Shown here piece after piece: positions 1 through 13,400 of a DNA stretch of 64,000 nt. Each line of letters opens with the position of its first letter. Positions within the stretch are counted from its first letter, which is position 1. The position numbers and the translations under genes are program-made. The DNA is taken from positions 4,554,501 through 4,618,500 of the forward strand of contig JAPTOF010000011.1 of assembly GCA_028554755.1 (NCBI GenBank), in the 5' to 3' direction. This DNA comes from Cordia subcordata (taxonomy: Eukaryota > Streptophyta > Magnoliopsida > Boraginales > Cordiaceae). The notes beneath the pieces are model-generated. The model was given only the letters and a program-made list of their open reading frames with translations, did not search any database and was not told the origin of the DNA.

Positions 1-792
1 AAGCTCGGTCAAAAGGCACTATTACCTCCAAGACTACATCTAGAACCTAGGAATCTCTAGTCTAAAGAGTGATCACCACTTGGTCATAGATCTCTTGATC
101 TAGGGAGCGACCCACAAGCCAAATGACCGATATACCCTTGAAGGGTAATATCACTAAATCTAGATTTATAATAACCAATAAGACAAATCCAATGGGGCGC
201 ATAAACTCTACTATTGCACATGTATGTCTTGATTAGTTATAGCATAACACCTAACATACAAGGTAGACAATCTTATCATTCAAGACCTTTCCTAATGGTA
301 CATCAAAGTACTGCACCCCAACTTCGCCACTTCATCCACATATTCAAGATTAAGAGCATCGGTCACTCAGAAGCAGTGAGTATCTTGTCCTCTATATATG
401 ATGGCATGGTTCAAGAAGACATACTCGTGGTGATCCTATCTAATGCATGACACACATAATAAAAGCGAAGTCCGAAAAGACCTCCAATGATCTAGGTAGA
501 TCATTTCTATCGAGAGACTTACCCACTATAGCCTTATCCCAGTAGAGTGCCCAACACTACTATCCGGCTATGGACATCTTTATGATGTATCAAAAACTAC
601 ACTTGGACCTACTATGAGTCCAACTTCACTGCACACCTAAGTTATTGGATTTCATCTTTGGACCTTTATACAATATATCACACATATATACCAGAGATAA
701 TATATGTAAGAAGTACTCATAAATATAAATAATGATCAAATGTCTTGTTCAATATCCATGTACAAGTAGTCTTTAGGACATACATTTCAACA
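1..792 (-). mobile_element. End of an LTR-type element, truncated by window edge
   Basis: Read on the minus strand, sequence starting TGTTGAAATGTATGTCC interrupts the Copia integrase frame at position 792 and continues to the left edge without coding potential. The TGTTG start and the following TCCTAAAG are typical of plant LTR starts. The abrupt loss of the integrase frame marks the junction. Only one end is visible, so it cannot be told whether this is a solo LTR or a complete element, and its superfamily is unknown. Confidence 0.5.
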
Positions 793-3228
793 ATGAGCGC
801 TCTACAAACTTGTCCCTTGGTATACTCATCACATGTGCATAGCATAGACACCCAAAAATATGCAAATGGTTGCAATTTGGTGGCTTTCCAAGCAAAACCT
901 CATATGATGTCTTATTATAAAGTGTAACTGTGGGCATGCAATTTATAGAATATGCAGCTCTTAAAGCACTCCCCCAAAAGGATATGGGTAAACATGCTTG
1001 AAATCATAATGCTCATGCTACATCTAATAAGTGACAATGTCTACGTTCTATTACCCAGTTTTACTGTGGTGTATGTCTTTCGATCCCACGAGCATGACGA
1101 TATTGCAATAATTCTCCATGTTCAAACTCAAACCCATTGTCATTCCTTAGAATTGTGGCCTGCTAAGTAAATTATATTTTAACCCAATTGCAAAACTGAA
1201 TTAGATTTTTATAAGCTTCTGACTTTGATTTCATCAGATATTCCCAAGTGGTACGGCTGAAAATCATCAATGATGGTGAGAAAATAATGTGTAGCTGAGT
1301 GCAATGGTGTTTTGTAAAGCCCCCAGATGTCATAGTGAATGAGATCAAATGCTCGAGAACTTTTATTACCCTGATTTTGAAAGGATAATCTAGCATGTTT
1401 TGCTCTGTTGCAAGCATCAGAAAGGAAGTTATGTTGAACATTAGAAGAAAAAGAGTTCATTACATGAGCAATCCGATCAACTGGTACATGTCCCAAACAT
1501 TGATTTCAAAAAACTACATCTTGCCCTTTGCTCGCCATGATTGCCTTCCCTTCTTCAATTTTCTTAAGATAATTTAGACCATCATTAGCTTTACCTCCTC
1601 TAATCAGCTTCCTCAAGGGTAAGACCTAAATTACACAAAAATCACCAGAGGAAGTTAAAGCACACTTCCATTCTTCAATCAATTTCTGCACATACAGTAA
1701 ACTACAATTAAATTCTAGATCACCCAAAACTTTATTTAAAACAAGATTTTTCCCAGGTGCCACACTTCTTATGGCACAACAAGCACTGCCTTTCCAGTTG
1801 GAATACGCACTGGTGGTATATTTGGATTTAGGATGCTGTTCTCAAGTAGTTCGGGATGGCATACAAAATGATCAATAGCTTCGGAATCTACAATCCAAGG
1901 TATAGAAGCGCAATGCATACCAGAAAAGTTGGCTAAATTACCAATGAACCTGTGACTTTGTTAGCACCCAATAATGTCATCAAGTTCTGTTATTGCTGTT
2001 TTATCAAGCGAGGCACGAAGGATTGATCTTCTGACCCATTTTGCATTGTTGTTGCCTCTATAACTACTACTTCACTAGGCTCCACACTGAAATCTGTTGG
2101 TCTACCCCATTTTGTTATTTTTTGTAGATGTTTTCTTCCTTCAATTCGACAAGTAACCCAATATCTCAGAACACTCGTCTTTTTTCTGAGCTTGCTTCTT
2201 GTAATGGTTGCACGTTGTCCTTGATTAAATTTGCCCTTGTTTGTTGAAGTTGCTAGAGCCAATGGTACTTGTGTCACTGTCAAGGCAGCCATCTCGGGAC
2301 CGAAGGAGAATTTATATCATGTACCTAAAAGTATACAGTGTAAGGTGTATTACTGAATAAATAATTGTGGAATACTAGACAAACAGTGACTGGACAAACA
2401 ATTGTAAGGTACTGAACAAACAGATATGGGATATGGGACAAACAGATAGGTACACCTTGTACCTGGGTACGGGATATAATTTGCGGGGACGAAGATTCTG
2501 CAACAGATTGTGGCTTCTCCTCTTGAATAGCAATTCCATAAGTTTGACCAACAGAAGGTAGCGAATCTGTACTCAATATTATGACCTGACCATATTAAAA
2601 TTGTTATCTAATCTCATTAAGGAATCATATGCCTTGTCACTCTCGTGCATCAATTGCATCGTCTTTGCTGCACCACATGTACCGCCACAAGTGTAAATTG
2701 GTATGGGATTTACGACTTGCAACTCATTCCATAAGCCACGATGTTTTCCATAATATGCAAAGACTACCAACTTTTCTTGTTCTAGTAAGGCAATTGCACG
2801 TCTCAGCTCATAAATTCTTGGTGCGTTTCCTTGAGAAAATCACTCTTCTAGGTCTTTCCATATTTCCTTTGCTGTTTCGGTGTACGTCACACTGTCCTGA
2901 AGTTCCTTAGCTATAGAGTTTATCAGCCATGAATGAACCACGGTGTTGCAGTTTATCTATCACAATAAATCTTGAGAATTACCTTTTGGCTTGTTGATTG
3001 TTCCATCAACAAATCCTTTCTTCACTTTTGATTCTAGCGCTTTTAACCTGTTTCTTCTCCATGTGACATAGTTCTCTCCACTTACTTCAAGAGGGGAGAT
3101 GCCAAACACCAAACCTGGTTGGTCTAATGGTTAGAGATATAGGGGGAATCAACGTCCCCTGTTGTTGTTTGACGTCCGCCTTTCTTTGACAAACTATTCT
3201 GGCCACTGCGGGCTTCGGCGTTGGCCAT
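793..3228 (-). pseudogene. Ty1/Copia polyprotein remnant, frameshifted
   Basis: A broken Copia gag-pol on the minus strand. Gag begins with ATG at 3228 (MANAEARSGQ...), a start common in plant Copia gags, and hits a stop after about 34 codons. A degraded gag C-terminal part follows (about 2770-2330). A protease-like segment near 1800-1960 has DSEA (about 1878-1889) where an active protease has DSGA. The GAG-pre-integrase and integrase parts lie at 1209-1496, with recognisable AFDLIHYDIWG and FLTIIDDF. The reading then moves to another frame (about 1172-1270), and the integrase core resumes near 800-1000 with an IFGCLCYAH-like segment before being cut at 792. Reverse transcriptase and RNase H are absent. 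Stops, frameshifts and a mutated protease motif show it is inactive. Confidence 0.8.
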
Positions 3229-6200
3229 GGCTGGTGCGAATGTGTAAGTGACGGGTGAATAGAAGGGTTTTCTTCAATGCTTTTAGTAGATTATTGTAGT
3301 AACTTGCAAATCAATTAGCATCCATGATATATGGGATCTGATTATATTGCCTTTTATATTCATATTTTATTTTTTCTTTATTGTTATTTTTTTATATTTT
3401 TTAATAGGAGAGCATATTGTTACAATGTAAATGTGATGAAGATCGTGGGATTATGTGCTGTTAAAAACTGACAATCATTTTCTAACATTTCTAAGTTGTT
3501 ATAATATAATGGACTTGTTACTCCAATTGTTTCTTCAAATTTTCTTTTTTATATCTTGTTTCTTTTTCAATAGTTAATTTTATTTTAATGGATAAGCGTA
3601 CTATTACAACATCGTTATGATCAAGATCTTAATCTTATGTACAATTGACAAACTAATAAAAACTTTTCAAATTCTAACTTCCTTAGGTTACATTATAATG
3701 GTTGCGTTTGGTTGCTATGTGGCACCCTATTAGTTGCTTTTTTATTTTTTCTAATATTTTATTTATATCCTTAATAAGTAACCTCAATTTTTTGAGATTT
3801 TTCAACGGGTTAGCGTATCTTTGTAACATAATTGTGGTGAAAATCTTGGTATTATCTAATATTTACATATTATTTTTTTAATTTTAAATTATTTAAATTA
3901 CACAAAATATAAAATAATGACGTGGTGCCGTGCTACCCACTGATTTTCACTATGATTATTGAAGTTAACTTGCTTTTATTGAAGTTCACTTGCTTCAACC
4001 ATTTGATGCACAATGATAATATCATTAAAAACTCTTCTTCTTCTTTTTCTCACTTCTACAGTAAATTAAGAGTCACTACAAAGATATTTGCTATTTAAAT
4101 CACTATACTTTGTAAAGACAAACATAACAGATAAAATCAGATTAGCCATTGCCCTTAATTGCTTGAAGTTGTGCGTGCACTATCTCCCATAATTAAAAGT
4201 CGATAGCAACAATAACTCTTCTCCGAAAATGACAATAAATTATCAAATGTTTGGGTGCAACAGTAGAGCGCAGTTCTATAAAAGCAAATTGTCATGCCTT
4301 GTCAATGGAGACGCCACAGGAGCAGCAAGATGGCAAGCGTGACAAAATGCTAGTGTTATTCCATAACAAACTATTCACTGAAACTAACAAAAGAACAGGA
4401 AAAACTAAAAAAGAAAAGAAGATGATTAACGTTTTTGTCATTAATCAAGTAATAGTCACTAGGAAGAATAAAGATATGAGTAGTAATCTTGGTTTTTTTT
4501 TTCCAAAAGACAAAATTGATAAGAATCCATAATGTTATAATTTTTCTTGTGACAATTTAATTCTAAGCACTCTATGGTGGTGAGTGGTGATTAATATAGT
4601 GGAATGAATTTGGACAAGAATGAAATAAGTTAGGGAACGGAATAGAACGGAACTAGGAGTTTATTTGGCCCAACTTTTGGACATGTACTTTCAAAGTTCA
4701 GCATTAGAAAATGACCTATTTGCTCCGTTTCCTAAAGAATTTTTTTCTTTTCTTTTTATTGGTCCATTTTGTAAAGAGTTTTTCATAAATTAAAAAAAAA
4801 ATGAAGCTAGAAAAAGTTGAAAAACTAACTTCCAAATTTAGAAAAGGTTTTTGAAAAACTATTTTTACTTTATGCCATGAATTGCTTTCCTTTATTTTTT
4901 CTTAAAAATATTACTCTATATTTTTTAAAGTTCAATATTGTACTCAAAACAAATGAAAGCTCAATTGCTAAAATATAAAGCCAAGTAATCAATAAGAATG
5001 AAATGGACTTAGAAATGAATATATCATACTTGGTATGTCTTGGTGATGTCGAAAGGAATAGATTTATGAATTACAAATCCATGTTGAGTACTTCTTATTC
5101 TAAAATATTACACACTTGGTATGTTTTAATAATCTCGACAGGAATATATGTATGAGTTACAAATCTATTTTGAGTAGTTAGTATTTGAAATACTATTGCT
5201 AATCACTTACGTAAAATGATTGGAATATCCTTCATGATGATGATGATAACAATAAATTAATTACTGGAAATATTTCTAAAGTACGAGTTATTAGTAAGAT
5301 ATTGATACATACTAAAAATCTTAATAAAGCTTACGCTTTTCAATTTTTAATTTTATTTGTAATTTGTAATTTTCTATTTTCTAGTTTTTTAATTTTTAAA
5401 GCTTTTAAAATTTTATTTATTTTTGATTTTATATTTTTAAGATTTTTAATTTTAATAAAACTTAATTTTGTAATTGTTAATATTTAATTTATTAAATTTT
5501 GTTTTTTCACTTTTATTAAGAAAGGCTTTTGTGTAATATATTTAATTTTTGAAGGATAGTTTGATCATTTGTCAAACACTTCATTCCTAAGAACATGGGA
5601 TTGGGTCTTTTTTATATATTTTGTTAAAAATAACTATTCCCATATTTATGATAATGGGATTTTCTCGTAAATATGATTATTAATCTCATTACATGATACC
5701 AATCACAGGAATTAAAATTCAACTAGTAATATCATTCCATTCCTACCCTCTCTCACATACCAACGCCCTCGCATTAATTTACTATTCTGGCTTTTTCTAG
5801 TCAAAGTTTACTTTCACGAGGCTTTAGTTAACATAATGTTTTTTTTTTCTTTTAATTTCTAAGGAATAATATATAAAGAGCTAGAACCTAGATTAAGAAT
5901 ATAGTATCAATTTTACATTTCATGATTTTGAGAAGGAAAATTTACCCCAAGTTGTAGCTTTTCTAGTTACAAAGCGTGTATTATATATGTATCTTGAAAT
6001 TCATGTTTTATTACCATATCTTTGGGGTGAATTTATGGACCAAAGAGGTTTATCGCTACAAAACATCGTAAGTTGTCCCAACTTATATGGAAAAAGAAAG
6101 GAAAAAAAGAAAGTATTCTAAACATCTTATTTAATAAGTGTCTAATATAATAAATGAATTAAACTATCCCAAACTGCTCCACAAAGTTCCAGTTTTACTC

Positions 6201-7658
6201 ATATTCCCTCATGGCCTTATATTAAAGGCATCTTTATCTTTTTCTTTTTAAATTTTTATAACACAAAAAAGAATAGAAAAGAAAAAGGAAAGTAGTACAC
6301 ATAAAATTAATAAAATCATTCAAGAAATGAGTCAAAATAAAAAAAGAATCACAAAAAGATAATTTCAAAATAAGAAGAAAAAGATAAAAAGCTACTTATT
6401 TTACAAAAATCATCCTATTCACACTATTGGTAAAAAAATCACTTTAAAATAATTTTTTTCCTAATATATACACATCAAATTAAAACATTTTTTCCCTATC
6501 CTAGTGCATCTCATTTTCAGCCAACTAACCATTTAAAAATAAAAATAAAAATATATATTTTGTTGTACGAGATTAAGAAAAAAAAACCTAAAAAATTTCT
6601 TATATGTGTGTGTTGTATCAAATTAATATTTTTAGCTCAAAGTATAATTTTTTTATAATGAACTAACAATTTAAAAACATAAAATAATAAATAAAATAAT
6701 AATTGAGATAAGGTATTGTTTGGTAAAACCTAATATCATGGGGAAGATGGGTAAAAATAAAATCTCATTGGGGAGTTTAGGATTTATACTACAATTCATG
6801 GGGGAGAATGGTATTCTCCCTCCAATAAACTCGTTTGGTTTGCAATTATAACTAGTTTAGATTGAAATATTGATATAAATTAATTTGAAAATAGTGCTTT
6901 CAGCTTTGAATCATGATATGTAGATATATATATAGTAATTTTATGGTTGAATGATATATTATTAAAGAATAAAATATTATTTTTAATTTTTTTATTTTTT
7001 TATTTTTTTATTTTTTATTTCTCACATTTAAGTTTTCTAAATAAGCGTGTTACAGTAAATACATATATTGTTCATTTCCGAAAATCTAATTAATATGTCC
7101 TCACTATAGCTTAGAAGATAAATATCCTAAAATCATCTTATTTAGCTATAAAAAAAGACATCTTATGAAAATATTTTATGTTAAGTCAATAGTAAACGAA
7201 ATTTCTTTGAGCCTATTTGAGATTGAGGTTTAGCCACACAAAAAAAAAAAAAAAAGTTTCACAAAAAAAATAGGTAGATAAGGTATATGGTTATGGACAA
7301 ATTGAGCTTTAACTTAAAACAGAGTTTTGAACTTAGTTTTCAAGAAGCATCAATTCTGCTTATCTGAAAAGAAAAAGAAGAAAACATTACCGAGTGGCAT
7401 TTGAAGAAAAAATAAGAAAAAAAAGTCTAACATAATATGAAAAAAAGTCTTTCAAAAGTCTTTCTAAAAATTTTCAATTTAAAGTTTCTGATTGTTAACT
7501 ATTTTAACTTTTAGTTTTATCTTAAAACTCTTCTTACAAATGGGTCAAACATACCCTAACACTATAAAAGTACTTCATGTCAGTTAATTGAGATTATAGC
7601 TTGTATCATTGATCTCTTAAACATGCTAGCTTCTTATACTATTTAGTTCAGTTCTTCG
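3229..7658. other. AT-rich intergenic DNA, no gene seen
   Basis: No credible coding region. The few open frames (for example 4251-4532 and 5302-5487) are lysine/asparagine- or phenylalanine/leucine-rich products of base composition. The stretch holds A and T runs, degenerate tandem copies at 3400-3880, and MITE-like debris (about 4560-5000, 5560-5720, 6700-6840). A segment at 4835-4935 resembles 57690-57800, so a dispersed short repeat family is present. Confidence 0.6.
3403..3880. repeat. Three degenerate direct repeats, about 185-215 bp apart
   Basis: Segments starting near 3403, 3587 and 3803 share one order of motifs: an AGC(A/G)TA block, TTACAA or TGTAACA, a TGATGAAGATC-like block, then GGGATTATG, TCTTATG or GGTATTAT. 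Starts are 184 and 216 bases apart, which suggests an old tandem array or a decayed element with repeated subunits. Confidence 0.4.
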
Positions 7659-8091
7659 TGATGGAAATTTTCTCTTTAAAGTAGGTTATCGTTAATTATT
7701 TTTGGTTTTATAAAATAAGTTGAATATCTAGTTCATAAGTTGGGCTTTGTGATCATATTAGTTTTAGTCTACCTCAAAAATCCATACGGTTCTTTTGTGC
7801 GCAGGCCCATATATTTTGATAAATCATTTCATGGGTAGGACTGTCAGAATATATTATAAATAGGGCTAGGTTCTCTCTCCTTCTCTTAACCTAACTGTTG
7901 TTCCTATAAGCATCTGTTAATATTAAGTAGAGCAGAGAGAGGAAGATCTAAGCCTAGACTGAGTTATAGTTATTTCTTCAACAACAATTCTTTAGCAATA
8001 ATGGCTCAAACAAGTACGTGCTTCTGCTATCAATTATGTCTTTAAATTTTATGCTGTAAATTCATGTATATGATCCTATATTGCACTTACA
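7659..8091 (+). repeat. 5' LTR of the Copia element
   Basis: Starts TGATGGAAATTTTCTC and ends TTGCACTTACA immediately before the primer-binding site. It holds a TATAAATAGGG box near 7855-7865. Close to its end is ATGGCTCAAACA followed by GTACGT (8001-8019), shared with the other LTR and reminiscent of a start codon followed by a splice donor. Confidence 0.92.
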
Positions 8092-8093
8092 TG

Positions 8094-8108
8094 TGGCATC
8101 AGAGCCAC
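8094..8108 (+). other. Primer-binding site, initiator tRNA-Met type
   Basis: TGGCATCAGAGCCAC lies two bases after the 5' LTR. Plant Copia elements usually have TGGTATCAGAGC here, complementary to the 3' end of initiator tRNA-Met; this copy differs by one transition in that core. Confidence 0.85.
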
Positions 8109-10299
8109 TTATATGTAGATTTACATGTGTTTATTTAAGGAAAAAAATCAAAATACTTGTTTGAGTATAAAGATTACGAGAGTTCTTGATTTATTTTGTG
8201 TTTACTAAATTATTGTTTCAATAAAATTGATTTAGGGCTTTTATAAAACTCTCTTTGCTTGTTCTATTTATATATGATATTTTATGATATCTATCCTAAA
8301 TTGATATATGTCCTAAATCTTGTTCTTCTCATGCCTCATTTAAATCAAGCAATTTAAATGCTATATTTATTGTCGTCAATCTTGCGGACATCAATTTTTG
8401 AAATTACTGAATTGATCTGAAACTAGAATTTTTTTTTCGAGGACTTCATGAATTTGCGATCGAGAATATTATTTTGTGAAAAGGATAGCCACGTTCACCT
8501 TATCTTTGTCGGCTCATCTTGCATTGGTAATCTGGTGTCATGCAATATGAAAATTTTTTTATTAAAAAAAAGAAAAAAAAATATGTGGTAGATCTAGAGG
8601 GTTCGATCAGCAAAGCTTTAGTCCTATATATGGATTTCATTGAGCATTAATAATTATTAACAAAAACAAGAGATAAAAGGCATGAGGCAAAATAGGTTTG
8701 AACTCTAGAGTTGTAATTAGTTAAGGACTTTAATACCAAGTCCTTTACCACCAAACCCAATAGGAGTTCTATTTGCTTTTGGTTTGCCATATAGTTAGGC
8801 AAAATCATGATGACATATTTAAATACAATATATATAAAAAAATTCTTTTGGAAAAGATGTGATAAGAATAATAAAATAATTATTATGTTGATATTTGGTT
8901 TGTTATTTTTTTTAATAACTAAACATGCGCTTACTGTAAAGGTCATGTAGTCATGTACTCATCTAGTAACCCTTAATGGGTTATTAATTTTGGAGATAGA
9001 TTTGGTGCACACATCTTGATTAGGTAATGAATTAATTTTTAAATGAAGTTACACTAATTTGTTTGCAATCATGAAGTTTTTTTCCCTTTAATAATTACGA
9101 TATTGACTTACTATTTAATAATTATGGTCTCAAATGTCATGGAATTAAATTAAATTTTTTATATTTCTTTTCATGGCAATTTCTATTTATGAGTTATAAA
9201 TTAAGATTTGATCTTAAAGTTTTATTTTATTGGTCCTCTAAGTTTAACAAAACTATTTATTTTCTTATTCAATTTGAAATTTTATATATCTCCTATTGCT
9301 AAATTATTCATGTGCGCTCGTGAAATTGTTGAAGAATGCAATTTTAAATTGATCATTGAGACACGTTATATTGAATTGTTTCGTATTGTGTGGTCAATTG
9401 CATACATAGCATTTTGTGGTTAAAGTTAAGCATTAATTTTTCCTAATGAGTTGACAGCATAGATTTAAGTAGGCAAATTCACCAAAGTGATTTGCTCAAT
9501 TAAATCTATGGCTTTTCTCATTTTGTTTGGGAAACTACCATGATAAAGTGCACAATGTTCTCCCAAAGGAGATCATTATATGGCTTTAGCCCAATAGCAT
9601 AAACATAAAGTATGGACCAAGATTACAATACTGTTAGGGAGTTCAATTGCCCAAAGTTGGTTGACTTTTCTTTCAGTGGGTTGATCTTATATATATTACT
9701 TTATGTTAAAAGAGCGCATATTTACATGTTGAATTATTTGCCCAAAGGCAAATATGACAATGATGTGCTTGGACTCTTTTGTTTATAATGCTTACTCTTA
9801 TAATATAACATGTATGCATAATGTTTATTGATATTGCATTATTTTCTTAGATTGTTTCCTTTGCTTTGAACAATCATTACTTAGATGTCTTGAATGGATA
9901 AAATTATTATGAAATAAAAGCGGTTATTGGGTTTTATCTGAGTATAGTCGATACTGACTTGGCATTATATTTGATGCACATGCCTCTTCGGTGGATAAAA
10001 TTGGTGATAAAGAAAGGAAAATATAATCGGCAATAGGAGAGGTCTAACTTTCTTGCTTAATGACTATAAAGAGACCATAACTGAGTATTTAGTGAATGGC
10101 TTATCTTGAATTAAAAATGTAAAAGAGCTCTTAATAGCTATAGGAGAGAAATACCAAGGAATCTTGGAATATCGATGACCAACAATTACCCATTATGTTA
10201 CTAAGGAAAACAAAATTAAGGGTAAAACCCAAAGATTGTATAGTTTGTTTCCAATCTTAAGCCTATTCGTATAACGTTAGTACCTCGAATTTTAAGGGT

Positions 10300-11400
10300 T
10301 ATGTTCCTAAGAGAGGTCATGGTTTTAAAAAGGATGGTAAAGGTCAGATCTAGATCGTAGGTTAAAATCACAATATAAGAGGTCCCAAATCTGCTATCAC
10401 TAAGTTTGATAAGAACTCTTACTTTTGTAAGAAAATGTCATAAAAGAGTTCATTGCAGAAGTTCAATTTTGGTTAAAGAAAGAGAAAATAAATGAGGGGC
10501 AAGTGGATTCAAGTCTTACATTTGGACTATTACTCTATATATAAAAATTAGTTTCGAACTTATTTTAGAAAATGTTTTCTAGATGTCATGTTTTAGATGG
10601 AACTTGATTTCTATTTCTTTTTTAGACAAGATTGGTTATGATTTTCACTTTAGAAATGACCAAGTACAATTGTTTTTCAATTTCAAAATTGTTGGTGAAT
10701 GTGTTTTATCAAATAGTATATACCAATTGTATTTATTCCTAGGAAGTTCTTGTGACTCTTTTCATACAAAAAATTTTGCTTCTAAAAGAAGTTTAATTAT
10801 AAGAAATTTTTTCTTTGTTATGGCATAAAAGGTTAAGTCATATTTCTAGGGAAAGAGTTGAAAGACTCATTAACAGTGAGATTTTAGCTTCTCTGAATTT
10901 TTGATGATCTTAAAACTTATATTGGGTGCATAAGGGTAAGAGCACTAAAGCTAGAACAAATATGCTACTTGTGGTTTTGCCTTTTAGAAGTGATACACAT
11001 AGATAATACTGGACCTTATTTTATTATATTGTATGGTAATAAATAGTTTGTTACATTCATTGATGATTTTTCTCGTTATAGATACGTCTATCTAATTAAA
11101 GAGAAATCTGAAGCATTGAGAAATTTAAAATTTTTAAGAAAAAGGAAGAAAAACAACTTGGGAAGGTTATCAAAATTGTTGGATCTGACGAAAGAGGTGA
11201 GTACAATGATAGGCTTGAATCTCCGAACAACATATAAGGTTGTTCACCAAGTACTTATAAATTTATGGGATTACTGCCCAGTATACTATGTCTAGTATCT
11301 CTGAGTAAAATGGTATGATCGAAAGGTGAAAATATACCTTTATGGATATAATAAGGAGCATGATGGGTGTTACTGACCTACTAGAGTACCTTTGCAGTAA
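10300..11400 (+). pseudogene. Copia gag end, GAG-pre-integrase and integrase remnant
   Basis: A degenerate zinc-knuckle-like segment (SYFCKK, then a stop, then HCRS in a shifted frame) lies near 10415-10470. The open stretch 10583-10828 begins in the conserved RWNLISISFLDKIGYDFHF and IVGECVLS segments that precede the GAG-pre-integrase domain. The zinc-binding WHKR.SH and ERVERLIN region continues to about 10880. Integrase-like FVTFIDDFSRY lies near 11045-11085. Stops and frame changes break all of these parts. Confidence 0.75.
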
Positions 11401-11999
11401 AACCATTAAAATGACTTGTTAAATACTTAATCATGTTCTCAACAAGTTTGTCCCTAAGGCTCTTTTTTGAATTTTGGTTAGGGAGAAAATCCAGTTTGAC
11501 CAATTTTCGAGTTGGGGTTGTCCTGGTTAGGTAAGGATTTTCAAATAAGAAAACGACTGACACTAAGACTATTCGTTCTTTCATTGGGTATTTGGCTCAT
11601 TTTAAATGATATAGGTTTTGCTCTCCTACATGTGTTTTTTAAGATTGTCAAATCCCAAATGCCCAAATTCTTAGAATTGGATGTTGATAATGTTGTATGT
11701 CCTCAACCTACTACTAAGGATAATGATAGAAAAATTGTCTCATTTCACCACTAATAAGGAGTCAAGCTGGTACTCTACTCACATTGAGAGACAATATATT
11801 AGTGGGTACCCTATAATAAATGATAATATTATAGCTAATGATAATCTACATGTTGAGATCTTACAACCTTATGAGATTAATGATAAACAACATTTAAAAA
11901 GGTACATTAGAGAAAGAAGACATTCCATCTATAATGATTATTTAATTTACTTGAATGCTATGAGTGATGAGATACAACCTATGATGAAAATAAATTTGG

Positions 12000-13400
12000 G
12001 AACTTGTTGATCTTCTTAAAGGAGATAATTTTATTGGTTGCAAATGGGTTTTCAAGACCAAGAGAGATCCCCTAGAGAAGATTGACAGGCCAAAGGTGAG
12101 ATTAGTTTCAAAAGGCTTTACCCAAAGAAAATATATAAATTACAATGAAATCTTTTTCACATGTTTCTATAAAATATTCTTTGAACTATTAATGGCTTTT
12201 ATGGATGTGAAAATAGTTTTCTTCAATAGTGATATATATCTATAAGTTTACATGAAATAGCCTGAGGGTTTATTGTTACTGGAAAGGATAACATGGCTTG
12301 TAGACTTAGAAAATCCATTTATGGTTTTGAATCAGGTTATAAGGTAATGAATATTTAAAGTTTGATGAAATGGTAACTTCTTATTATTTTGAGAAAAATA
12401 GAGTTGATCCATGTATATACTTCAAGATCAGTGGGAGTAAATTTATCATCCTAATATTGCATGTTAATGATATTTTGCTAGTTATATATGACTTGGGTAT
12501 GCTCCATGAGACTAAACAATATTTACTTAAGGCTTTCGATATGAAAGATCTTGAGATGCTTCTTTTGTTCTTGGTACTAAGTTTGTTGAAATAGATCTCT
12601 TGGAATTTTTGAATCTTTTACGAAAATCTTACATTGATTGAGTTTTCATAACATTTTTGGTGTGAAGGATTGTAAGTCTTGTGTGCATTTGTTGTAAAAG
12701 GTGATCAACTTAAATTGAAGCAATATCCTCAAAATGATATAGAGAGGGATTCTATAAAAGATATACCTTGTGCTAGTGCTGTTGAGAGCCTGTTGTATGA
12801 TCTAGTATGCACTACACTTAATATTGCTTTTGCGGTAAGAGTTTTGGTTGATAATAAATCCTGGAATGGATTGTTGTGTTGTTGCTAATTAGGTAATAAA
12901 ATACTTACAAAAGACCAAAAATTATACGCTTGTTTGCATAAAGTAGATTATCTAAAATTGGTTGGATATTCTACTTTTGACTATGTTGGATGCTCAGATG
13001 ATTAAAAATTTACTTTTGGGTATATCTTTGTGTTAGTTGGAGGGGTCAAGTTTTGGAAGAGTGCAAAATAATAATTTAATGCCTCTTCAACTATGTGAAT
13101 TTATGGCTTGCTATGATGCCTCATCTCCTGCTATATTTTTTAAGAACATGATATCTAGTTTTAAGAATTATAAATTCTATTACTAGATCTATTAAGATCT
13201 ATTGTGATAATAGAGTTGTTGTTCTATTTTCAAAGAATAATAAGAAAATTGAAGCCTGAAAGCATATAAATATCAAGTTCTTGGTAGTCAAAGACTTTGT
13301 CAAAAGTGATGGCATTCATATTGAATGAATTGCTAGTGATGACATATTAATTGACTCCTTATCCAAGGGTCTTTGACTTATGATTTTTTTTTTTGAAACA
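12000..13400 (+). pseudogene. Copia reverse transcriptase and RNase H remnant
   Basis: The reverse transcriptase starts with GCKWVFKTKRDP and VRLVSKGFTQ (about 12030-12125). MDVKIVFFNSDIY lies near 12200-12240. The active-site region reads LHVNDILLVIYD (about 12460-12490), where an active enzyme has Y-V-D-D; only one aspartate remains. The stretch 12370-12594 is open, then the frame is lost and regained (12679-12888, with ASAVESLLYD and IAFAVR). RNase H remains extend to about 13380, ending in a DPLTKGL-like DSLSKGL segment. Typical of a Copia pol C-terminus, but inactive. Confidence 0.8.

Noticed and set aside
3110..3145. tRNA-like GGTTGGTCTAATGGTTAGAG segment
   Set aside because: It is inside the minus-strand Copia gag remnant and has no matching B box or cloverleaf arms.
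5302..5487. Hydrophobic 61-codon frame that could look like a membrane peptide
   Set aside because: Entirely phenylalanine, leucine and isoleucine from an A/T-only region; expected by chance.
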